This document shows positions 9,313 through 18,226 of a stretch of DNA of 64,000 nucleotides, piece by piece. The notes below the pieces were generated by a model. The model worked only from the letters and a program-made list of their open reading frames with translations, did not search any database and had not been told where the DNA came from. The stretch is from Phycisphaerae bacterium. GTDB taxonomy: Bacteria > Planctomycetota > Phycisphaerae > UBA1845 > Fen-1342. Where the stretch lies: positions 62,001-126,000 of the forward strand of contig JANQFV010000072.1 in assembly GCA_028277645.1 (NCBI GenBank), written 5' to 3'. The translations under genes were made by a program, and so were the position numbers. Position 1 is the first letter of the stretch. Each line of letters begins with the position of its first letter.

Positions 9313-9852
9313 TCAGCCGAGGCGGCGTTCCTGCTCTTCGGCTTGCCGACGGTAAATGCCGTGGCGATCAAGTGCGCGAACTTTGCGCCACGCGTTGCGG
9401 GCAGCGGAGACATTTCCGGCGGCGGTAAGCACTTGCGCCAAGCGGTACATCACGAGCAGGTCGTCTTCCGCTCCGTTTCTCAGGGGCTGCAACGCAACGA
9501 GCGCGGCCTCGGCGTCCCCGTCGAGAAGACACGCAGTGACACGTCGCAGTGACTCCCGGCGCTGATTCGCTAAATCGACAGCGCGACGCTGACGCACAGT
9601 TTGCACGAACCGCAACTGCGCGCCCGCATATGCGCCCGCCGCAAGTCCGATCACCAGCTTCTGGTACGCGGCGCCAAATTCGTCGGGCACCAGCAGGACG
9701 GCGGCCAGCGCCACATTTGCGCACGCAGCAAACGCCACGCCCGCGAGCAGCCCCGTTGCGGTCGCGCCGATCCAAATCAACCCGCCCCCGGGCAGGACGA
9801 GGTTGAGCCACGCGGCGAGGGTGTTGGATGGCGGTTCAGCCTTGGTGCTCAT
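9313..9852 (-). CDS. Small membrane protein with TPR-like C-terminus
   Basis: A 179-residue protein. Residues 10-75 contain two or three hydrophobic helices (around LAAWLNLVLPGGGLIWIGA and LLAGVAFAACANVALAAVLLV); the remainder is helical, Arg/Ala-rich and resembles a short TPR array (RLAQVLTAAGNVSAARNAWRKV). The start at 9852 overlaps the end of the upstream glycosyltransferase by 17 bases, indicating translational coupling and a shared role. No specific function is recognised; a scaffold in envelope polysaccharide synthesis is inference only. Confidence 0.7.
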   Translation of the reverse strand: MSTKAEPPSNTLAAWLNLVLPGGGLIWIGATATGLLAGVAFAACANVALAAVLLVPDEFGAAYQKLVIGLAAGAYAGAQLRFVQTVRQRRAVDLANQRRESLRRVTACLLDGDAEAALVALQPLRNGAEDDLLVMYRLAQVLTAAGNVSAARNAWRKVRALDRHGIYRRQAEEQERRLG

Positions 9853-10984
9853 CTCGTTCCTTGTCCGTCGGTGGTGCAGAGGCCGCGGCCGTGTCAATCT
9901 CCGGCCGCACGCCGTAGAACTCGTGCAATTGGCGGATCAACTGACCGACGGAGTGTTTCGACCGCACGAACTCCGCCGCTCGTGCACACAACTCGCGTGT
10001 GTGTTTCGGCTGCTCGCGCACGCGCGCCAGCAGATACGCCAACTCCACCGCCGAACCGGGCGTGAACTGCCAGCACGTCTCCTGGTCGACGAACCACTCA
10101 CCCGGCTGTCCGCGCGCGGCAATGACCACCTTGCCCAGCCCCATCGCGAACAGCGGCGCCAGCCAGAGATCTCGCTCGCGCCCCGGTACGACAACGATGT
10201 CCACGTCCGGCAGCGCGCGTTCCCACAGCCCGGGCTCATCGATTACCCAACACGCCGAAGACACTTTGCGGGTGCGAATATGCCGCCACGTCGCATCGAC
10301 CGCCGGCCCCGCTCCTACGATCGCAACCATCAACTCGGCGCCAGACGGTCGAAGCTGCGCCAGCGCGTCGACCAGCACGTTCACATCCGCTTGATCGTCG
10401 ATGGTCGTCACCGCAACGACGCCCAGCACCTCCTTTTCAGTCGGCGGCTGCGTAGGGTGAATGGGTAACGCCACCGCCGGCGACATATGACGGAAACGTC
10501 CGCGCGCCATCGGAAAACGTTGCTCAATCCGCGTCAGAAACTCACTCGAGACCGACACAATCTGTTCGTAGCTGCGCACGCCGCGCCGCACGATCACGTC
10601 GGCGTCATGCATGCTCAGCAAGTGGATGATGACCGGAGTTCCAACGCGCTGCGTCCAGCGCTCGACCTGCGTCAGCGACTGCGTCCCCCACAGGTGCACC
10701 AGCGTCGGCGGTGGATCGAAGCGCCGCCCCAGGTGATGGGCCAGCCGCCAGCTTCGCCAACCGGTCAGCGCATCGTGGAAATGACACTCGACCGCGGTAT
10801 CAGCGAAGCGCTCGATGAAGCGCACGTCATCGGTGAGCTGTGCGATTCGGAGCGCTTCGGTCGGCAGCGACGGCAGCGTCTGCGAGAGCATCAGCCCGAA
10901 ACGCGCCGCGACACCCTGGTCGATGACGTGCAGCACACGGGCCGGTAACGTCTCGCGCTTCGATCCGGCGGACGGCGGACTCAT
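9836..10984 (-). CDS. Glycosyltransferase of GT-B fold (GT4-like)
   Basis: About 382 residues from the ATG at 10984 (a GTG at 11002 is an alternative). The two-lobed arrangement fits GT-B: an N-terminal Rossmann-like half (ARVLHVIDQGVAARFGLML) and a C-terminal nucleotide-sugar half with VLGVVAVTTIDDQADVNVLVDAL and VMVAIVGAGP-like strands. At the position of the usual E-x7-E nucleotide-binding motif the sequence reads GRERDLWLAPLFAMG, so the second Glu is missing, which suggests a divergent or altered donor site. It overlaps the downstream small membrane protein gene. The acceptor is unknown; envelope or capsular polysaccharide is likely. Confidence 0.8.
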   Translation of the reverse strand: MSPPSAGSKRETLPARVLHVIDQGVAARFGLMLSQTLPSLPTEALRIAQLTDDVRFIERFADTAVECHFHDALTGWRSWRLAHHLGRRFDPPPTLVHLWGTQSLTQVERWTQRVGTPVIIHLLSMHDADVIVRRGVRSYEQIVSVSSEFLTRIEQRFPMARGRFRHMSPAVALPIHPTQPPTEKEVLGVVAVTTIDDQADVNVLVDALAQLRPSGAELMVAIVGAGPAVDATWRHIRTRKVSSACWVIDEPGLWERALPDVDIVVVPGRERDLWLAPLFAMGLGKVVIAARGQPGEWFVDQETCWQFTPGSAVELAYLLARVREQPKHTRELCARAAEFVRSKHSVGQLIRQLHEFYGVRPEIDTAAASAPPTDKERDEHQG

Positions 10985-11045
10985 GGGTGCTGAGCATATC
11001 ACGGCACGTGCTACACGCGTAGTCCCTATGCGGCGTGCATAGTCC

Positions 11046-11207
11046 TTACCGTGGTTCGTCGCGATGACCGGTCAGAATCCGAGCCATGCAGAAGATGTTC
11101 AGCGTCAGCACTAATCCCACGCTCAGGCACATCATCAGCGCGCCCGCCGTCGTCAGGCCGGTGCCAGCGTCAGCCTCCTGAGCCAGTAACATCGGTAGGA
11201 GTGTCAT
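11046..11207 (-). CDS. MetS-like small subunit of an NSS transporter
   Basis: A 53-residue single-span protein (hydrophobic helix around GALMMCLSVGLVLTLNIFCM, charged C-terminus GHRDEPR). Its ATG at 11207 overlaps the stop of the NSS transporter as ATGA. Small one-helix subunits encoded directly after an NSS transporter are known from the MetPS methionine uptake system of Corynebacterium, and this gene has the same position and form. The longer frame starting at 11276 would intrude into the transporter gene and is not needed. The role as a stabilising or activity subunit follows from family knowledge. Confidence 0.8.
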   Translation of the reverse strand: MTLLPMLLAQEADAGTGLTTAGALMMCLSVGLVLTLNIFCMARILTGHRDEPR

Positions 11208-13303
11208 GACACGGCCTCCCAACCCACCCCGCGTTGCTCGTGCGCCGCGATCGTCTGTCCAATGCGATTGCGGCACGCCACGTCGCTGAGCACGTACAGG
11301 GCCAGCAGGAACAGCAGAACACCCAGGAACACGAACCGCGCGACGTTTGCATCAACGACGGCGGCTTTCGCTGCTGCCACCATTTTCGCCCGTGCCGCCC
11401 GCACGAATTGAAGCTGTTCTTCTGTCGGCGTGACCTCCGCCCTTCCCGCCAGTCGCGCTACCTTGAGCAGCAGATCCCGCGCCGGCAGCGTATCGTCCGC
11501 CATCAACCCCGCCACGACGAGCGGTGCATCGGCTTCGGACAGTTCGGGCAGCAGGCCAAACTCAGTCGTCGCGGCCGCGCGGTAATGCGCCGCGCGTGCC
11601 GCCTCGTCATCCGGCGCCCCGGCCCGAACCTCGCGGACCCACACACCGACCTCGTCCGCGCTGACCTCATCCAGAACGGTTGCCAGCGTAGCCACGGCAC
11701 GATCTGTGTCGGCTTCTTCCGACACCGGATCGCTCGCGAGAACCGAGACGAGCGTCTCGAGCAACTCAAGCGCCGCTGCCGCCTGAGCCTCGACCGCGTT
11801 GCGCGCCTGGATCTCGGGGTTCATACCGTTCAGCCGATCCGGCAGGTTATTCCACGACCACGCCCCCAAGATCACGATCAGAAACGTCGGCGTCACATAG
11901 CGCAGGGTGAACGCGATGATCGGCGGCACGTGGAAGTCGGCGCCACGGTTCATCTCGCGCACGCCGCGCTCCGCGCCGATCACCCAGCCGAACATGATCA
12001 CCAGCCCGGTGGCGGCGATGATCATGAACAAGTTGCACCAGAAATCTGTGTAGTCCAGCGCGAGTGCGTTCTTGCTGAAGTACATCGTCAGCCCGGCACC
12101 GAGCGCCGTCACCACGCCCAGCACACCCACACTCGCGCGCCGCCCCAGCCCGAAGCCATCCTCCAGGAATGCGATCGCCGGTTGCAACATGCTGAGCGAG
12201 CTCGTTACCGCCGCCAGGAACAGCAGCCCGAACCACATGGCGCCGAACAACTGGCCAAACGGCATGAAGTGCATGATGGCCGGCACGGTCACAAACCCCA
12301 GCCCGAACGTGCTGCCTGTAGCGTTCTCGGCCCCAAGGAACAGGAACGCAGTCGGTACAACGATCAGCCCGCCGAGAATCACCTCGCAGAACTCATTCGT
12401 GCTCGATGCGCTCAGCGACGTCAGCACGACGTCGTCGTCTTTGCGCAGATAACTCGAATAGCACAGGATCAGACCAAACCCGACGCTCAGGCTGAAGAAG
12501 ATCTGCCCGGAGGCAGCCAGCCAGACTTGTGGATCCTGCAGCGATTCCCACTGCGGGTTCCACATGAAGCCCAGCCCGGTCTCGATCTGCGGCAGCGTGA
12601 GCACGCGCACCAGGATGATCACCGCGCAGAGGATCAACGCCGGCATGGCCCACTTGCAGAACACCTCGATGCCGCGCGTGACGCCCTGGTAGATGATGAA
12701 GAAGTTCACCAGGAAACACGCCAGCACGAGCCAGATCGTTCGGCCGCCCTCCAGCAGCGCACCGTGCCCGCCCATGCCGAACGTCTTACCCATATGCTCG
12801 GCAGTGCCCGCGACTACTCCTGGGACGGCGTCGGCCCCGGTCAAGCCGGCCGTCTTGGCGGCAAACAGCTCGTTGAAGCCGCCCTGCATGAAGAAGAGGC
12901 AGTAATCCAGGCACCACGCTTCAAGCAGGATGTAGTACATGTAGATCGCAACAGGGATCAGCAGACTCAGCGCGCCGAGCAGCTTTGCCGGGCTGCGGCG
13001 CCAGATCGCATACATGATGCCGGGCGCATTATTCTGGCCATAGCGGCCCCCCAACCGTCCGAGCGTCCACTCGCACCAGGCGATGGGAATGCCCAGCACG
13101 ATGAACGAGATGATGTAGGGAATCATGAACGCGCCGCCGCCGTTATTCACCGCGATGCCGGGAAACCGCAGAAAATTCCCGAGCCCGACGGCCGAACCCG
13201 CCACGGCCAGCACCACCCCCAGCCGTGAGCCCCAATTCTCCTTCTGCGGCAGGTCGGGCAATGCGTCGTGAGCCCCGCCGAATCCAGTGGATTGATCACT
13301 CAT
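11204..13303 (-). CDS. Sodium-dependent transporter of the NSS (SLC6/LeuT) family with extra loop domain
   Basis: A 699-residue 12-helix transporter. The TM1 hallmark GSAVGLGNFLRFPG (residues 37-50, with the Na+/substrate unwound region) is clear, followed by the NNGGGAF segment. Known bacterial NSS proteins have about 450-510 residues. The excess here is an alpha-helical, Ala/Glu/Asp-rich domain of about 165 residues (about 487-652) between the helices that I read as TM11 (466-485) and TM12 (656-673). The start at 13303 fits the conserved N-terminus and GGAG lies 11 bases upstream; longer frames toward 13735 run antisense into the AGCS gene. It probably imports a neutral amino acid with Na+. 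It is coupled to the small MetS-like subunit and divergent from the AGCS symporter. Confidence 0.92.
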   Translation of the reverse strand: MSDQSTGFGGAHDALPDLPQKENWGSRLGVVLAVAGSAVGLGNFLRFPGIAVNNGGGAFMIPYIISFIVLGIPIAWCEWTLGRLGGRYGQNNAPGIMYAIWRRSPAKLLGALSLLIPVAIYMYYILLEAWCLDYCLFFMQGGFNELFAAKTAGLTGADAVPGVVAGTAEHMGKTFGMGGHGALLEGGRTIWLVLACFLVNFFIIYQGVTRGIEVFCKWAMPALILCAVIILVRVLTLPQIETGLGFMWNPQWESLQDPQVWLAASGQIFFSLSVGFGLILCYSSYLRKDDDVVLTSLSASSTNEFCEVILGGLIVVPTAFLFLGAENATGSTFGLGFVTVPAIMHFMPFGQLFGAMWFGLLFLAAVTSSLSMLQPAIAFLEDGFGLGRRASVGVLGVVTALGAGLTMYFSKNALALDYTDFWCNLFMIIAATGLVIMFGWVIGAERGVREMNRGADFHVPPIIAFTLRYVTPTFLIVILGAWSWNNLPDRLNGMNPEIQARNAVEAQAAAALELLETLVSVLASDPVSEEADTDRAVATLATVLDEVSADEVGVWVREVRAGAPDDEAARAAHYRAAATTEFGLLPELSEADAPLVVAGLMADDTLPARDLLLKVARLAGRAEVTPTEEQLQFVRAARAKMVAAAKAAVVDANVARFVFLGVLLFLLALYVLSDVACRNRIGQTIAAHEQRGVGWEAVS

Positions 13304-13519
13304 TGGCTCACGCACTCCGTGTTGCGGTTGCGGACTTTCTGAGTTTGAAAGCGGCGCCGTGAGGGAACCGCCGCGCGGGCAAGCGATGTGCACGATGAAC
13401 CAGCCCGCGGTGTCACGGCAGTCTAAACGAAGCGTGCGGCGATCGGCAACGGTTGCCCTGGTCCCGGCGCGTCTGGTATGTTTCCCCAAACGCTCATTTC
13501 CCGCTTTCGTGGAGCCGCC

Positions 13520-15355
13520 ATGCTCGCCGCCAGCGATACCGCCGCGCAACTGGAACAGATCACCGAGTCCATGTCGAACTGGATCTGGTGGGAGCCAACG
13601 TTCTTCCTGCTGCTCGGCGCCGGCCTGCTGTTCACGATCATCTCCAAGTTCGTGCAGTGGCGCATCGTCGCGCACGGCTTCGCCTGTATTCGCGGCGACT
13701 ACGACAAGCCCGGGGACACCGGCCACATCAACCACTTCCAGGCGCTGGCCGCCGCCTTGTCCGCGACCATTGGCCTCGGCAACATTGCCGGCGTAGCGCT
13801 GGCGGTTTCACTGGGCGGACCGGGCGCCGTCTTCTGGATGTGGATCGTCGGCCTGTTCGGGATGGCGTTGAAGTTCATGGAGTGCACGCTCGCGGTCATG
13901 TTCCGCGATGTCCGCGAAGGCCCCGACCCGGGCGAGTTGCACCTGTCGAAGGACCAGCCCGAAGGCGAATCCACCGCAGCAACCAGCGCTGACAACCGCG
14001 AAGTCCGCGGCGGCCCCATGTGGTATGTACAGAAGGCGCTGGTCGATCCGCTCAAGGCCAAGGGGAATCCGGCGTGGGTCGTTTTCCGCGTGCTGGCAAT
14101 CCTCTTTGCCGCCGCCACTATCCTCAACAGCGTCGGCAGCGGCAACATGTTCCAGGGCTGGAATGTCTCCAATGTCCTGGAGAAGAACTTTGGCGTACAC
14201 GTCTACGTGTCGGCCGTGATCGTCTCGAGCCTGGTCGCACTCGTCATCATCGGCGGCATCAAGCGCATCGGTCAGGTCGCCGCCAAGCTCGTACCATTCA
14301 TGTGCGTGATCTACGTAGCCGCGGCGACGTACGTCATCCTCACCCACATCAGCGAAGTCCCCTACTACCTGAGCCTGATCGTCCGCTCGGCGTTCACGCC
14401 GCAGGCCGAAGGCGGCGCGTTCGCCGGCGCTGCCGTGTGGCTGGCGTTCAAGACCGGCATGATCCGGGCCTGCTTCTCGAACGAGGCCGGCGAAGGTTCG
14501 GCCGCGATGGCCCACGCCGCGGCCAAGACCGAAGAACCGATCCGCGAAGGCGTCGTCGCCGGCATCGGCCCGCTCATCGACACGCTGGTGATCTGCACCA
14601 TGAGCGCGCTGGTCCTGCTGATGAGCGGTACGTGGAATCGCGATCCCCTGGCCCGCGTTGTCGCCGTGGACGAACAATCGGTGCAGATCGAGTTCAATCG
14701 GGACATACCCCCGCGCTTCGCTGACCGCTACCTCGATCACCTCACCCATCCGGAAGTCACCGGAGCAGAGTTGGCAATTCACACCGCGCGCGGCGTAGGT
14801 GTCGATCTCGACACAGTGACAATCGACATTCCCAAAGACGCCGTCGCGAACGACGAGACGGGCAATGTCGCATGGTCCGATCTTGCGACGCTCACGCTGT
14901 CACTTGAGGACGAATCCGAGGACGACCGCACGGCGCTCGAAGTTGGCCAGCCCGTACACCTCGATATGCAGGGCGCCGAACTGACCCGCCTCGCCTTCGA
15001 CACCACGCTCGCCGGCATGGGCGCGTGGATCGTATCCATCGGCGTCTGTCTGTTTGCCTTCAGCACCATGATCAGCTGGAGCTACTACGGCGAGAAGGGT
15101 GCCGAATACCTGCTCGGCCCGACGGCAATCCTCCCGTACAAGTTCGTCTTCGTGATCTTCGTGTTCCTCGGCATGGTGCTGGAGAAGTTCCAGTGGGTCT
15201 ACAACTTCTCCGACGCCACCGTCGGACTGATGGTGATCTGCAATCTGCCGGCGGTCCTGATCCTCTCGCCGCACGTACTGCGCGCCGCGAAGGACTACTT
15301 CCGCCGCCTCGACGGCGGCCAGATGCCGAAACGTACACAGCAGCCCGACCGCTGA
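13520..15355 (+). CDS. Sodium:alanine/glycine symporter, AGCS family, with extra loop domain
   Basis: A 611-residue protein with AGCS hallmarks: ALSATIGLGNIAGVALAV, GGPGAVFWMW, AVWLAFKTGMIRACFSNEAGEGSA and FAFSTMISWSYYGEKG. It co-transports alanine or glycine with Na+ across the inner membrane. AlsT-type members have about 450-550 residues. Here a hydrophilic, probably beta-rich block of about 118 residues (about 370-488) interrupts the loop before the helix that begins LAFDTTLAGMG, and a shorter 30-residue insert lies near 133-164. The start at 13520 has GGAG five bases upstream; the ATG at 13478 has none. Divergent from the NSS transporter gene with about 215 bases between. Confidence 0.93.
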   Translation: MLAASDTAAQLEQITESMSNWIWWEPTFFLLLGAGLLFTIISKFVQWRIVAHGFACIRGDYDKPGDTGHINHFQALAAALSATIGLGNIAGVALAVSLGGPGAVFWMWIVGLFGMALKFMECTLAVMFRDVREGPDPGELHLSKDQPEGESTAATSADNREVRGGPMWYVQKALVDPLKAKGNPAWVVFRVLAILFAAATILNSVGSGNMFQGWNVSNVLEKNFGVHVYVSAVIVSSLVALVIIGGIKRIGQVAAKLVPFMCVIYVAAATYVILTHISEVPYYLSLIVRSAFTPQAEGGAFAGAAVWLAFKTGMIRACFSNEAGEGSAAMAHAAAKTEEPIREGVVAGIGPLIDTLVICTMSALVLLMSGTWNRDPLARVVAVDEQSVQIEFNRDIPPRFADRYLDHLTHPEVTGAELAIHTARGVGVDLDTVTIDIPKDAVANDETGNVAWSDLATLTLSLEDESEDDRTALEVGQPVHLDMQGAELTRLAFDTTLAGMGAWIVSIGVCLFAFSTMISWSYYGEKGAEYLLGPTAILPYKFVFVIFVFLGMVLEKFQWVYNFSDATVGLMVICNLPAVLILSPHVLRAAKDYFRRLDGGQMPKRTQQPDR

Positions 15356-15357
15356 CC

Positions 15358-15390
15358 TCCCTCCCTTGCAGGGAGGGGCTGGGAGAAGGT
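15358..15390 (+). repeat. GGGAGG hairpin repeat, copy A
   Basis: An 8-bp stem (CCCTCCCT, loop TGC, AGGGAGGG) followed by a CTGGGAGAAGGT tail. The same element recurs at 18152, 18615 (inverted) and 27015 (inverted). This copy begins two bases after the AGCS symporter stop codon, where it may also serve as a 3' hairpin. Confidence 0.75.
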
Positions 15391-15433
15391 AGATCGAACA
15401 TGACGGCGCACGACTCCGTCGGTCTCGAGAATC

Positions 15434-15919
15434 ATGGCGCCTACAGCGACTCCAAACATGCCTGACCTCACCATCGAGATCGCCTGGAACCTCCGCACCG
15501 ACTGGCGCGCGAAGCCGTTGCTATGCCGCGTCGCTCAACACGTCGCGTCGGCAGAGGGCTTCACCAGCGGCAGTCTCTCGATAGCTGTGGTAGGCAACCG
15601 CGCGATGGCAACACTTCACGAGCGTTCACTCGGCATAGCCGGCCCGACAGACGTCCTGACCTTCGACCTGGGCAGCAACCAACGTGCCGGCGTGCTCGAC
15701 GCGGAGATCGTCGTCTGCGCCGACGTAGCCCGTCGCAACGCCAAGGACAAAACCCTGCGCGCCGCGACCGCCGAGCTGGCTCTATACCTCACCCACGGCC
15801 TGCTACACCTTGCCGGCTACGACGACCAAACCGAGCGGGATTACAAGCGAATGCATTTCCGCGAGGATGTACTGCTCAAGCAACTTGGCTTAGGCCCCGT
15901 ATTCAGTCGCGGCACGTAA
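15434..15919 (+). CDS. ybeY: Endoribonuclease YbeY (rRNA maturation factor)
   Basis: A 161-residue UPF0054 protein. The metal site LTHGLLHLAGYDD (residues about 119-131) follows the family pattern H-x3-H-x5-(H/D), with Asp in place of the usual third His. The central TDVLTFDLG segment is also typical. YbeY acts in the cytosol on 16S rRNA 3' processing and ribosome quality control. The start at 15434 is uncertain because no ribosome binding site is evident; the ATG at 15458 (MPDLTIEIAW) is an alternative. It lies 79 bases after the AGCS gene and converges with the next gene, whose end is only 3 bases away. Confidence 0.93.
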   Translation: MAPTATPNMPDLTIEIAWNLRTDWRAKPLLCRVAQHVASAEGFTSGSLSIAVVGNRAMATLHERSLGIAGPTDVLTFDLGSNQRAGVLDAEIVVCADVARRNAKDKTLRAATAELALYLTHGLLHLAGYDDQTERDYKRMHFREDVLLKQLGLGPVFSRGT

Positions 15920-15922
15920 GGA

Positions 15923-16321
15923 TCAGTCGTCCTCGCGCTGCGTATCCGACACGACTGCATCGGGTGTCGCGGTCGCCGCGATCCTCCTGTTCATCGCCCG
16001 TACACCACTCACCACCGCCACGACCAGCAACACAACGATGGGCGCTTTGAAGATCCACCCGGCCGCAAGGAGCTCGGGCGCAAACATGGCTTGCTCTGCG
16101 AGCAAAGTGCCGTAGAGGCCTGCAGCAATGACCGACGGAGTCAGTGGCGCCCACCGCGCCCAGATTGCGAGCACGACGAAAATCAGAAAGCTAAAGCTGA
16201 TCAGATGACCGACCCAGTTCAACTCATAGCTGTGAAGCCACCAGCCGAGCAGCCCGACAATGCACTGTATCGCTGCCACACCGCCGAGGGCTGAGGGCGC
16301 GCTTGACTTCGTACTGCGCAT
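15923..16321 (-). CDS. Small four-helix membrane protein, unknown
   Basis: A 132-residue protein with about four transmembrane segments (GGVAAIQCIVGLLGWWL, GHLISFSFLIFVVLAIWA, SVIAAGLYGTLLAEQAMF and KAPIVVLLVVAVVSGVRA) and a short acidic C-terminal tail. GAGG lies six bases before the ATG. It starts 15 bases after the stop of the acyl-CoA dehydrogenase gene on the same strand, so it is probably the last gene of the etf-acd transcript. No family recognised. Confidence 0.75.
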   Translation of the reverse strand: MRSTKSSAPSALGGVAAIQCIVGLLGWWLHSYELNWVGHLISFSFLIFVVLAIWARWAPLTPSVIAAGLYGTLLAEQAMFAPELLAAGWIFKAPIVVLLVVAVVSGVRAMNRRIAATATPDAVVSDTQREDD

Positions 16322-16336
16322 TCTCCGCCTCGCCCC

Positions 16337-18139
16337 CTACTCCTTCACCGGAACAGGCCCCGCCAGTAGTTCGTACTCATCCAGCGCCGCACGATGCCCG
16401 GACTGCACGCGCTGGCAGTTCAGCCGCGCCTGCGGAAGCTCCGTCGCCAGGTAATGCTTCGCCATCGCCTTCTTCCGATTGCGATAGTCCGCCCACTGCT
16501 GACCGTTGCTGACCGCCGTTGCACCAGGCCCGGAAATGCCCGCTGCCTGCTGCAGGAACAGATGGCCGATGTACACAGCGACAGCCGCGTCGACCAGCTT
16601 CCGCCCCGCGAGGTCGAGGTAGTCCGTGCCCTGGCTCTTCACAAACGTGATCGCCGCCAGCACGTCCTCCTTCACCTCCGCCAGTTTGCACTTCAGCTCG
16701 ACCAGCTCGGGGTCCGTGTATTGGATCTCATCGAACTCCGCCACACGCTTCTCGAACGCGCCGCTGCACACGCCGCGCACCGCCGCCACGACCTGGAGTT
16801 GACTCGTGCCCTCATAGATCGTCGTGATTCGCGCGTCGCGGAGATAGCGCTCCGCCGGGTAATCCTGCATATAGCCCGACCCGCCCAGCACCTGGATCGT
16901 CGTGTCCGCGACGTAGCAGCTCATCTCCGACGCGTAGTACTTGCTCAGCGGCGTCAGCATTCCGTTCAGCCGCTTGTAGTGCTTTGAAAGTTGCTTGCGG
17001 CGTTTGCGCTCGTCCGCATCGTCCGGCGGATTGAATTCGAGCACCAGATTGTTGTTGTTCTCCAGGTCACAGATGCGGCTGGTCTCGTACGTCAGCGCAC
17101 GGGCCGCCTCGAGTCGCACCTTCATATCCGTGACCATCTCCGCCACCGCCGGCAGCCGCTCGATCGGCCCGCCGAACTGCTTGCGCGAGTGGGCATAGTC
17201 GCGGCCGATACGATACGCCGCCTCGGCGATGCCCAGCGACTGCGCCGCGATGCCGACGCGAGCACCGTTCATCAGCGCCATGACGTACGTGATCAGGCCG
17301 CGCTGCCGCTGACCGATAAGTCGGGCCGGGCAATCGTCGAACACCAGCTCGCACGTCGGCGATCCGTGGATGCCCAGCTTGTGCTCAAGGTGCCGCACAG
17401 TGACTTTGGGGTTCCGCTCGGTGATGAACAGGCTCAGCCCGCGGCCGTCCGACACGTCCGGCTCGCTGCGGGCCAGCACGAGCAACACTTCGCCGCATCC
17501 GTTGGTGATGAACCGCTTCACGCCGCGGAGGTACCACTGCCCGTCTTCCTCGAACGCCTTCAGCCGCACGGCTTGCAGGTCTGACCCCGCGTCCGGCTCG
17601 GTCAGCACCATGGCCCCGGTGACCTCGCCGCGCGCGAACCGCGGCAGAAACTCGCCCTTGATCTCTTCGTCCGCAAACGCGTTGATCGTCTCGGCGATGC
17701 CCTGCAACCCGAAGATGTTCATCAGCGACCCGTCGGCCCGACTGACGATCTCATTCGCGATTGTGTAAATCAGGTTCGGGCAGTTCAGCCCGCCGAACCG
17801 TCGCGGCAGCGTAAAGCCCATCAGGTCCGCCTGCCCGAGCCGCTTGATGTTATCAGCGACGAACGGGTGCAGATCGACCGTGCCGTCATCGTTCAGCACG
17901 TTGCCGTCGTGGTCAACATCCTCGGCCCGCTGCGCGATGGTGTTTGCGGCGATATCGCCGACGATCTCGAGAATGCGCCGGTAGTTGTCGATCGCATCCG
18001 CCTCATCGACGGGCGCGTAATCAATCCCAGGCTGCTGCGCATCCGCAAAGCCCTGCTCCTGCACCCGCGCGATCTCGCCCAGGTCCATATGGTCAAACAG
18101 AAACAGGATGTCGTCGTTATCAGTAAAGAAGTTTGCCAT
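16337..18139 (-). CDS. Acyl-CoA dehydrogenase (long form)
   Basis: A 600-residue flavoprotein, longer than the usual 380-400 residues, so it belongs to the extended class with a C-terminal domain (about 470-600). Family signature 1, LTEPDAGSD, is at 179-187; signature 2 lies around QVLGGSGYMQDYPAERYLRD, followed by TTIYEGTSQLQ. It introduces the alpha-beta double bond in acyl-CoA and passes electrons to electron transfer flavoprotein. The upstream etfB and etfA genes on the same strand supply that acceptor, separated by a DUF559 cassette. The substrate chain length cannot be read from sequence. Confidence 0.93.
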   Translation of the reverse strand: MANFFTDNDDILFLFDHMDLGEIARVQEQGFADAQQPGIDYAPVDEADAIDNYRRILEIVGDIAANTIAQRAEDVDHDGNVLNDDGTVDLHPFVADNIKRLGQADLMGFTLPRRFGGLNCPNLIYTIANEIVSRADGSLMNIFGLQGIAETINAFADEEIKGEFLPRFARGEVTGAMVLTEPDAGSDLQAVRLKAFEEDGQWYLRGVKRFITNGCGEVLLVLARSEPDVSDGRGLSLFITERNPKVTVRHLEHKLGIHGSPTCELVFDDCPARLIGQRQRGLITYVMALMNGARVGIAAQSLGIAEAAYRIGRDYAHSRKQFGGPIERLPAVAEMVTDMKVRLEAARALTYETSRICDLENNNNLVLEFNPPDDADERKRRKQLSKHYKRLNGMLTPLSKYYASEMSCYVADTTIQVLGGSGYMQDYPAERYLRDARITTIYEGTSQLQVVAAVRGVCSGAFEKRVAEFDEIQYTDPELVELKCKLAEVKEDVLAAITFVKSQGTDYLDLAGRKLVDAAVAVYIGHLFLQQAAGISGPGATAVSNGQQWADYRNRKKAMAKHYLATELPQARLNCQRVQSGHRAALDEYELLAGPVPVKE

Positions 18140-18151
18140 TCTCAGCTCTCA

Positions 18152-18186
18152 CTCCCCTCCCTTTCAGGGAGGGGCTGGGGGAGGGT
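18152..18186 (+). repeat. GGGAGG hairpin repeat, copy B: left inverted repeat of the DUF559 cassette
   Basis: CCCCTCCCT (18154-18162), loop TTC, AGGGAGGGG (18166-18174), then tail CTGGGGGAGGGT (18175-18186) pointing toward the DUF559 gene. Its mirror copy is at 18615-18647. On the minus strand it lies 12 bases before the acyl-CoA dehydrogenase ATG and offers GGGGAG as a possible distant ribosome binding site for that gene. Confidence 0.8.
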
Positions 18187-18226
18187 AACGCTCAATTACG
18201 CCAACAACTCGCCTTGCAGCAAGAAG

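Noticed and set aside
11234..13228. A 664-codon open frame antisense to the NSS transporter
   Set aside because: Arg/His/Gln-rich complement of a GC-rich coding region; no motif, no ribosome binding site.
13304..13519. A glycine riboswitch between the two amino-acid transporter genes
   Set aside because: The glycine-aptamer signature sequences and tandem layout were not found on either strand.
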